Below, in pieces: positions 1 to 4,456 of a DNA stretch of 8,425 bases (its first letter is position 1; the number at the start of each line of letters is the position of its first letter). Under the pieces are notes generated by a model. The model was given only the letters and a program-made list of their open reading frames with translations, searched no databases and was not told the DNA's origin. Origin of the DNA: Lachnospiraceae bacterium UBA935 (GTDB taxonomy: Bacteria > Bacillota > Clostridia > Lachnospirales > Lachnospiraceae); assembly GCA_002293525.1 (NCBI GenBank), contig DBDJ01000072.1, forward strand, positions 1 through 8,425, written 5' to 3'. The translations under genes and the position numbers were made by a program.

Positions 1-191
1 TCTTTCGGCGATGCAACTAACACCTCTTTTACATCTGCCTCACCAACTACCTTCATGACAGGAAATGTTGCATAAATAATTATTTTATCTACTTTTCTTC
101 TACACTTAATCTTCCTGTATTCATATTCTTTCTTACCTTCAAAAATTTTCTCTATATGCTCTGGGTTAATTGATAACAATATTTCGCACAT
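1..191 (-). CDS. ASCH-domain protein, N-terminal 63 codons (cut by window edge)
   Basis: Reading from ATG at 191 gives 63 open codons before the sequence runs out at position 1, so the 3' part is missing. The protein opens with MCEILLSINPEHIEKIFEGK and continues with GKKEYEYR, a perfect match to the GxKxxExR signature of ASCH domains (residues 19-26). A hydrophobic strand with IIIYATFP and then VVGEADV follow, as expected in this PUA-like fold. ASCH proteins are thought to bind RNA or nucleosides; the E. coli member YqfB hydrolyses N4-acetylcytidine. The start lies inside the preceding GNAT gene, overlapping it by 26 bp. AGGTGG about 6 nt upstream serves as ribosome binding site, so translation is probably coupled. 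The DNA is AT-rich like its partner gene. Domain call is firm; substrate and role are unknown. Confidence 0.85.
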   Translation of the reverse strand, partial: MCEILLSINPEHIEKIFEGKKEYEYRKIKCRRKVDKIIIYATFPVMKVVGEADVKEVLVASPK

Positions 192-1260
192 CTTTTCCAC
201 CTATCTCTAAAATATTTTCAAATTGCTTTCTATCAAGTTTAACTTGATAAGGATATGCATCAAAATAGCCTGCATTTTTTAACGTCATGTAATTTATATT
301 TTTCCCACTACCTAAGAAACCGTTATATGTCATAACTAGCAAAAATAAATTTTTGCTATTATGATATAGCTCATGTAATTCATGTTCATTATAAACAGAT
401 TTGTTGCCAACCTGACTTATAAATTCATTCAATGATATGTTTGCTTTACCATACCTTTTCACCTCAATCACCTCTACTATTGTACAGAAAGAAGTCACCA
501 CTGACTTAAATCCCGGCTTGCCCTGTGTTCCCGTGTATCTCCTGTAAATTAAAACCGGATCACCTATCTGGTAATTGATAGAAGATGACGGTGTCGCCAA
601 GTAAACCTTAGTAATTCCGTTTGCTGCTGCAATCTCTTGTGATTCCTGTTCTGTATTTTTTAGTTCAGAATAGGGAAATAAGGTATCATGAAAGTCATCA
701 TTAATCGGTATATATCCACAATGAGCAAATTGTCCGTTAATATATGGGAACGCTGTATACGAATCGCTAAGATCAATGCACCGCTTATCCTTGAAATATA
801 CATTCTCCCCCCTATTATTTTTCCCTCTACATTTGAAGCCAAACCGTTCAAGCATTCTAATTAATTTCAAGTGCTTAGGAAACACCGTAACATATATTTC
901 GTTTACTGGCTGACTCTGCCAATACCATAAAGCCATTCCAATAGCACCTTCTCCTAATCGTACCCCCTGTATCGTATCCAAGAGTTTTAATGTCCCAATT
1001 TTAATACGAGATTCTGCTGGTATCAGCCCTTTATCTAAAGAAATGCTCTCTGCTTTGTCATCATATTCATTTTTCAAATATAAAAATGCTTTTATTCCAT
1101 CATCATCATCATAAATATATGCCAACTCTTTCTCTTCTGATTTTTTGGCATACCATACATCGAATTCTAAATAATCTAATTTCAATGAATCAAAAAATGA
1201 ATCCTTTAAATCTGGTAATTCAAACAACTTCTTTCTAAACTTATTTTTCAAATTCCCCAT
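166..1260 (-). CDS. GNAT acetyltransferase fused to a C-terminal PUA/EVE-like domain
   Basis: 364 residues in two parts. Residues about 30-160 look like a GNAT N-acetyltransferase: VRLGEGAIGMAL (100-111) resembles the acetyl-CoA pyrophosphate loop, although its usual first Gln/Arg is Val100, and FPKHLKLIRMLERFGF (127-142) resembles the closing helix-strand. Residues about 215-345 resemble a PUA/EVE-type fold, with GDPVLIYRRYTG (233-244), then FKSVVTSFCTIVEV, and YPYQVKLDRKQF near the end. The likely activity is acetyl transfer guided by a nucleic-acid-binding module; the substrate is unknown. Start ATG at 1260 is preceded directly by GGGGG, a poor ribosome site, but no better in-frame start is evident. 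An (ATC)n run encodes DDDD at 51-54. Base composition is about one third G+C in sampled lines against about 45% in tsf/rpsB, which suggests acquisition. The ASCH gene follows with a 26-bp overlap. Confidence 0.82.
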   Translation of the reverse strand: MGNLKNKFRKKLFELPDLKDSFFDSLKLDYLEFDVWYAKKSEEKELAYIYDDDDGIKAFLYLKNEYDDKAESISLDKGLIPAESRIKIGTLKLLDTIQGVRLGEGAIGMALWYWQSQPVNEIYVTVFPKHLKLIRMLERFGFKCRGKNNRGENVYFKDKRCIDLSDSYTAFPYINGQFAHCGYIPINDDFHDTLFPYSELKNTEQESQEIAAANGITKVYLATPSSSINYQIGDPVLIYRRYTGTQGKPGFKSVVTSFCTIVEVIEVKRYGKANISLNEFISQVGNKSVYNEHELHELYHNSKNLFLLVMTYNGFLGSGKNINYMTLKNAGYFDAYPYQVKLDRKQFENILEIGGKDVRNIVIN

Positions 1261-1301
1261 CCCCCATATGTAGTTATGTGTTTCGTTTCTCTACTATATG
1301 T

Positions 1302-1330
1302 ATAATATCATGTCAAAACAAATGATTCAA
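1302..1330 (-). promoter_or_regulatory. Candidate sigma-A promoter for the GNAT-ASCH unit
   Basis: On the minus strand TTGAAT (1330-1325) and TATTAT (1307-1302) are separated by exactly 17 nt. Transcription would begin near 1295, leaving a leader of about 35 nt before the ATG at 1260. A second TTGACA lies inside the spacer (1316-1311), but it has no well-placed -10 element. The unit therefore appears to be transcribed independently of tsf. The call is by motif match only. Confidence 0.5.
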
Positions 1331-1361
1331 TAAAAAGATTCCATCAACATGGCAAACACTT

Positions 1362-1417
1362 TTGACCAAACCGGCAAATTTTCTTGACCAAACGCCCTGA
1401 CCAACATTTGACCAAAC
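1362..1417. repeat. Short dispersed direct repeats TTGACCAAAC
   Basis: TTGACCAAAC occurs exactly at 1362-1371, 1384-1393 and 1408-1417, with a degenerate TGACCAAC at 1398-1405. Spacing between successive TGACC cores is 22, 13 and 11 bp, close to multiples of a helical turn. An inverted GGTCAAAA lies nearby at 1490-1497. The repeats sit about 30-90 bp upstream of the GNAT promoter -35. They could be operator sites or remnants of an intergenic repeat; nothing here decides which. Confidence 0.6.
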
Positions 1418-1493
1418 CCTCCCCCAAAGCCGGCGATAATCTGCGATACTTTACGCTACCCGCTCCCGCTCATAATCGCCAACCCATCCGGTC

Positions 1494-1538
1494 AAAAAAC
1501 GCCGCAAATCTCGGCCCAACAGCCTAATTCACGGCGTT
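1494..1538 (-). terminator. Probable rho-independent terminator of rpsB-tsf
   Basis: The minus-strand transcript can pair AACGCCG (1538-1532) with CGGCGTT (1504-1498). Within the loop three A-U pairs and a small GGC/GCC helix can also form. The stem runs straight into a T tract, giving CGGCGTTTTTTG. It begins 46 bp after the tsf stop codon. The outer stem is perfect, but the loop is long and the inner part imperfect, so strength is uncertain. Confidence 0.6.
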
Positions 1539-1584
1539 CTCACGCTTCCTTATATCACTTCAGCCTAAGCCTCTTAAAGCCCGC

Positions 1585-2517
1585 TCAGTTCCCCATCTGC
1601 TTGGCAACCTCAGCCGCAAAGTCTTCCGTCTTTTTCTTGATCCCTTCTCCGGTCTCGTAGCGGACAAATCTCTTGATTGACAGTTCGGCACCAGTTTCCT
1701 TGGCTACCTGGGCTACGTACTGGGCTACAGTAAGGTCGCCGTCTTTTACATAGGCTTGCTCCAGCAGGCAGACTTCCTTCAGCTGTTTATTGAGTCGGCC
1801 CTGAACCATCTTTTCGATAATGTTCTCAGGTTTTCCGGCATTCTTAGGGTCATTCTGAGCCTGGGCAATAAGAATTTCCAGCTCGTGGGCTTTGTATTCT
1901 TCAGAAATCTCTTCCGTGCGGACATAGATGGGTGAAAGCGCCGCCACCTGCATAGCAATATTATTCAGGGCTTCTTTGACCGCGTCATTAATCATATTGG
2001 TTGTCGCTTCCACGATAACGCCGATTTTGCCGCCGCCGTGGACATAAGATACGACACAGCCGCTTTCGGCAACGACTTTCTCAAATCTTCTGATGCTAAG
2101 GTTTTCGCCGATTCTGGCGATCTTCTCAACCAGAACTTCTTTGACCGTTTTGCTGGTATCGGTTAACCACTTTTCTGCTAATAATGCTTCGACATCAGCG
2201 GCATCCGAATTGACTACCTGCTCTGCTACGGCTACGGCAAAGTTCTGAAATTCTTCATTCTTGGCTACGAAGTCGGTCTCGGAATTGACTTCGACCACGG
2301 CCGCAACCGTGTCGCCTTTTACCACTACCTTGCAAAGCCCTTCGGCCGCGATCCGGCCGGCTTTCTTCTCCGCTTTTGCCTGACCGTTCTTTCTCAAATA
2401 CTCAATTGCTTCTTCTATATTGCCATTGGTCTCTCCGAGCGCCTTTTTACAGTCCATCATGCCGGCACCGGACAATTCCCGTAATTCTTTTACCATTGCT
2501 GCTGTAATATCTGCCAT
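1585..2517 (-). CDS. tsf: Translation elongation factor Ts
   Basis: EF-Ts is the cytoplasmic guanine-nucleotide exchange factor that releases GDP from EF-Tu. The 310-residue product is full length for the family. The N-terminal UBA-like domain occupies about residues 1-55 and includes SGAGMMDCKKAL (16-27). The EF-Tu-contacting signature VNSETDFVAKNEEF lies at 77-90. HGGGKIGVIVEA (160-171) and the following NNIAMQVAALSP (185-196) mark the dimerisation core. The start ATG at 2517 has AAAGGTG upstream with about 5 nt spacing. It lies 91 bp after rpsB, the near-universal arrangement, and is presumably cotranscribed from the rpsB promoter. A hairpin plus T tract follows the stop. pyrH, the usual next gene in Firmicutes, is absent. 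Identity is certain. Confidence 0.98.
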   Translation of the reverse strand: MADITAAMVKELRELSGAGMMDCKKALGETNGNIEEAIEYLRKNGQAKAEKKAGRIAAEGLCKVVVKGDTVAAVVEVNSETDFVAKNEEFQNFAVAVAEQVVNSDAADVEALLAEKWLTDTSKTVKEVLVEKIARIGENLSIRRFEKVVAESGCVVSYVHGGGKIGVIVEATTNMINDAVKEALNNIAMQVAALSPIYVRTEEISEEYKAHELEILIAQAQNDPKNAGKPENIIEKMVQGRLNKQLKEVCLLEQAYVKDGDLTVAQYVAQVAKETGAELSIKRFVRYETGEGIKKKTEDFAAEVAKQMGN

Positions 2518-2608
2518 TTTTACACCTTTAATTACCTTTCTGCTTACTTACTTCAGCTCTACGCTGCTTCACCGCTTACGCTATTCCACCGTTTCCGCCG
2601 CTTCGCTT

Positions 2609-3379
2609 TTATTCCGCCGCGACAGCTACTTCTTCGATATCTTCAGCTGGCGCCGCCTGCGGGGCTGCTGCTACATCTTCTGCGGTCAGGGCTTCTTCGC
2701 CCTGGTTGGCTTCGATGACGGCATCGGCCATCTTGGCTACGATCAGTTTCACGGCTCTGATGGCATCATCATTGCCGGGGATAATATAATCAAGTTCTTC
2801 CGGATCACAATTGGTATCGCCGATACCGATCAGGGTGATTCCTAAAGTATGCGCTTCCTGAACACAGATTCGCTCTTTCTTGGGATCGACTACAAAGATG
2901 GCATCGGGAACCCGCTTCATCTCTTTCAGGCCGCCAAGATTCTTCTCTAATTTTTCCCATTGTTTTCTGAGAGCGATAACTTCTTTCTTGGGTAAAACAT
3001 CAAAGGTGCCGTCTTCCGACATTTTTTCGATGGATTTCAGTCTTTCAATCCGACTCTGGATGGTCTTGAAATTGGTCAGCATGCCGCCCAGCCATCTTTC
3101 ATTGACATAGTACATGCCGCAGCGTTCGGCTTCTGATTTGACGGCATCCTGGGCTTGTTTCTTGGTACCGACGAAAAGGATTGTCCCGCCCTGTGAGGCA
3201 ACTTCAAAAATTGCCCGGTACGCTTCATCCACTTTGCCGACGGATTTCTGCAGGTCGATGATATGGATACCGTTCCGTTCGGTGAAGATATAGGGAGCCA
3301 TCTTGGGGTTCCATCTTCTTGTCTGATGTCCGAAATGAACACCTGCTTCCAATAACTGTTTCATTGAAATAACACTCAT
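2609..3379 (-). CDS. rpsB: 30S ribosomal protein S2
   Basis: Component of the small ribosomal subunit, binding 16S rRNA at the head-body junction. The 256-residue length is normal. The first family signature is clear: MKQLLEAGVHFGHQTRRWNP (6-25), then MAPYIFTERNGIHIIDLQK (27-45). The conserved ERWLGGMLTNFKTI is at 94-107. The second signature region contains PDAIFVVDPKKE (158-169) and DTNCDPEELDYIIPGNDDAI (188-207). The C-terminal 30 residues are an Ala/Glu-rich acidic tail, common in Clostridia. ATG at 3379 has GGAGG placed 6 nt upstream. It is the first gene of rpsB-tsf, with a strong promoter and a structured leader, where S2-dependent autoregulation would be expected by analogy with other bacteria. 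Identity is certain. Confidence 0.99.
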   Translation of the reverse strand: MSVISMKQLLEAGVHFGHQTRRWNPKMAPYIFTERNGIHIIDLQKSVGKVDEAYRAIFEVASQGGTILFVGTKKQAQDAVKSEAERCGMYYVNERWLGGMLTNFKTIQSRIERLKSIEKMSEDGTFDVLPKKEVIALRKQWEKLEKNLGGLKEMKRVPDAIFVVDPKKERICVQEAHTLGITLIGIGDTNCDPEELDYIIPGNDDAIRAVKLIVAKMADAVIEANQGEEALTAEDVAAAPQAAPAEDIEEVAVAAE

Positions 3380-3407
3380 TTTTTACCTCCGTTTGGTTTG
3401 TTTCTTC

Positions 3408-3468
3408 CGTATGCGTCATCTTCGCTGTCTATCCGCTGTCGCGGACACCAACAGTTCATCGGCATACG
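3408..3468 (-). promoter_or_regulatory. Structured 5' leader of rpsB, candidate r-protein autoregulatory element
   Basis: The untranslated leader can close with CGTATGC (3468-3462) pairing GCATACG (3414-3408), a perfect 7-bp outer stem. Inside it, CTGT (3454-3451) pairs ACAG (3428-3425). TCCGC (3445-3441) pairs GCGGA (3436-3432) around a GACA tetraloop, extended by a G-U and a U-A pair. The element ends about 18 nt before the GGAGG of rpsB. There is no T tract, so it is not a terminator. Regulation by S2 is inferred from the general habit of rpsB leaders; I do not recognise a specific RNA family. Confidence 0.5.
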
Positions 3469-3491
3469 TGATTTTTAGTCACAACATTTGA

Positions 3492-3520
3492 ATTATATCA
3501 CACACTAATTGGATAATCAA
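3492..3520 (-). promoter_or_regulatory. Strong sigma-A promoter of rpsB-tsf
   Basis: On the minus strand TTGATT (3520-3515) is followed after 17 nt by a consensus TATAAT (3497-3492). The TG of an extended -10 lies just before it (TGATATAAT). The region upstream is AT-rich. The start of transcription should fall near 3485, giving a leader of about 105 nt. This is the best promoter match in the window, as expected for a ribosomal protein operon. Confidence 0.85.
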
Positions 3521-3533
3521 GAATGATAATCAA
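3512..3533. repeat. Two direct copies of GATAATCAA over the rpsB -35 region
   Basis: GATAATCAA occurs at 3512-3520 and 3525-3533, 13 bp apart, with a partial third copy (AATAATC) at 3532-3538. The first copy contains the rpsB -35 hexamer. They may simply be AT-rich upstream promoter sequence or may mark a regulator site. Confidence 0.5.
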
Positions 3534-3605
3534 TAATCTCGCTGTTTTCTGTATAGGTATCAATGATTTTGCTGTTATCACAGGCGAAAACTGATTTAAA
3601 AATAG

Positions 3606-4331
3606 TCAATTTCCCGTCAGGATTTCAGCAATTGTTTTCTGGTCTGCGCCCGATGGAATCACATGGTTTCCCACCCGCAGTTTTCTATCGTAGCCGTTTT
3701 GATTCAGGTAGACATCATATTCTGAGGCCGATGATATCAGGCCGGCTTGTTCAAGTCTCAGACAAACGGTATAAGAACCGTCGCCGCTATTGATCGCTAT
3801 GGTGATTTCACTGACATCTTCTGCCGGCAAACCCATGCCTGCTGTTGAAGGCCGTGCTGTCGGCGATGGTGCCACCGAGGCCGAAGGTGCCGACGACAGT
3901 GAGGGGTCTGCTGTCGGGGAAGGCGTTGCTGCTGGGGAAGGCGTTGCCGCCGGTGTAACTGTCGATTGCGATGCCGATTCGGTGCTCTCCTGGCTTGACG
4001 AAGGCAATTGAGCATCCGTCTCTGAGGAAGGCAGGGCGGCATCCGGCTCTGATGAAGATACGGCTGCGGCCGGCTCTGTGGAAGGCAAGTCTTCCTGGTC
4101 CGCATTGGCACCGCTTTCCGGTACTCCTTCCGATACATCGGCAGGCAGCTTCTCATCATCGCTCCTGAATTGGGATAAGACCACATTGTCCGTCATGCCC
4201 AGCGCTATGGCTCGTTCTCTGATTTCTTCATCACTCAGAGACTCTGCTCCTCCTGACGCCGCAATGCTCATTACAATCGCTGTCACCAGTATACCGATTC
4301 CTAAGCCTCTTAAATAGTACCTCAGCTTCAT
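3606..4331 (-). CDS. Membrane-anchored YceG/MltG-like protein lacking the catalytic domain
   Basis: 241 residues. Positions 1-9 are basic and about 8-25 form one hydrophobic segment (LRGLGIGILVTAIVMSIA), an uncleaved anchor or signal. A short charged stretch LSDEEIRERAIALGM (32-46) follows. Residues about 60-168 are a low-complexity Ser/Thr/Pro/Ala/Glu linker with short units such as PAATPSP, typical of a wall-spanning tether. Residues about 173-241 resemble the small LysM-like domain of YceG/MltG: GSYTVCLRLEQAGLI, EYDVYLNQNGYDRKLRVG, then IPSGADQKTIAEILTG. The lytic transglycosylase domain that normally follows is absent, and the protein ends there. An extracytoplasmic, perhaps peptidoglycan-binding, role is inferred. 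GGGGG lies 5 nt before the ATG. It stands between the flagellar genes and rpsB; no good terminator separates it from rpsB. Confidence 0.75.
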   Translation of the reverse strand: MKLRYYLRGLGIGILVTAIVMSIAASGGAESLSDEEIRERAIALGMTDNVVLSQFRSDDEKLPADVSEGVPESGANADQEDLPSTEPAAAVSSSEPDAALPSSETDAQLPSSSQESTESASQSTVTPAATPSPAATPSPTADPSLSSAPSASVAPSPTARPSTAGMGLPAEDVSEITIAINSGDGSYTVCLRLEQAGLISSASEYDVYLNQNGYDRKLRVGNHVIPSGADQKTIAEILTGN

Positions 4332-4342
4332 ATTAACCCCCG

Positions 4343-4399
4343 TGTCAATCTAAGCAAAATATGTCAATCTAAGCAAAATATGTCAATCTAAGCAAAATA
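4343..4399. repeat. Three exact 19-bp tandem repeats upstream of the YceG-like gene
   Basis: TGTCAATCTAAGCAAAATA is repeated at 4343-4361, 4362-4380 and 4381-4399 with no mismatch. Read on the coding (minus) strand each copy ends in TTGACA, a consensus -35 hexamer. The array stops 11 bp before the ATG of the YceG-like gene and starts just after the hairpin that ends the flagellar genes. Confidence 0.97.
4358..4386 (-). promoter_or_regulatory. Possible promoter built from the tandem repeats
   Basis: The TTGACA of the most upstream repeat (4386-4381) is followed after 17 nt by CATATT (4363-4358), a four-of-six match to the -10 consensus that straddles the junction of the next two copies. Transcription would start near 4351, about 20 nt before the YceG-like ATG. 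The TTGACA in the other two copies has no plausible -10 at the right distance. The assignment is tentative. Confidence 0.3.
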
Positions 4400-4415
4400 T
4401 AAAATATAATCGAAA

Positions 4416-4448
4416 CAGCTGGTCATTACCCTGCTGCATGACCAGCTG
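4416..4448 (-). terminator. Strong hairpin ending the flagellar gene string
   Basis: A perfect 11-bp inverted repeat, CAGCTGGTCAT (4448-4438 on the minus strand) with ATGACCAGCTG (4426-4416), encloses an 11-nt loop and starts 8 nt after the stop codon of the upstream gene. The tract after the stem is TTTCGATTATATTTT, U-rich but interrupted. It is a likely terminator or 3'-end stabiliser. Being a perfect inverted repeat, it could also work on the plus strand, but no plus-strand gene is present. Confidence 0.62.
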
Positions 4449-4456
4449 AAATACGG

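Larger units (their letters stand above)
1261..1584. other. 324-bp intergenic spacer between tsf and the GNAT gene
   Basis: From the tsf side it holds the candidate tsf terminator (1494-1538), then a host-like mid-G+C stretch (about 1420-1493) with no recognised element. A cluster of TTGACCAAAC repeats (1362-1417) and the GNAT promoter (1302-1330) follow. The composition shifts to AT-rich near 1340. A 26-codon open frame (1407-1327, minus) crosses the repeats; it is discussed as a finding and not called as a gene. I see no tRNA, no integrase and no obvious attachment site. No pyrH or frr remnant is apparent. Confidence 0.7.

Noticed and set aside
1098..1113. (ATC)n trinucleotide run in the GNAT gene as a phase-variation tract
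   Set aside because: Unit changes would add or remove Asp residues in frame and not switch the gene off; about five units is too short to call unstable.
1362..1417. CRISPR array
   Set aside because: The repeats are 10 bp, irregularly spaced and without spacer-length intervals, and no cas gene is present.
2420..2845. 141-codon plus-strand frame across the tsf start and the rpsB end
   Set aside because: Antisense to two certain genes and the spacer between them; no ribosome site or family resemblance.
3541..3605. Possible terminator after the YceG-like gene (CTGTGATAACAG)
   Set aside because: Only a 4-bp stem with no T tract after it; not enough to call.
3790..4317. Several plus-strand and alternate-frame reading frames opposite the YceG-like gene
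   Set aside because: They are shadows of the low-complexity Ser/Pro/Ala linker, rich in repetitive Gly, Ala, Arg or Gln; no ribosome site or recognisable family.
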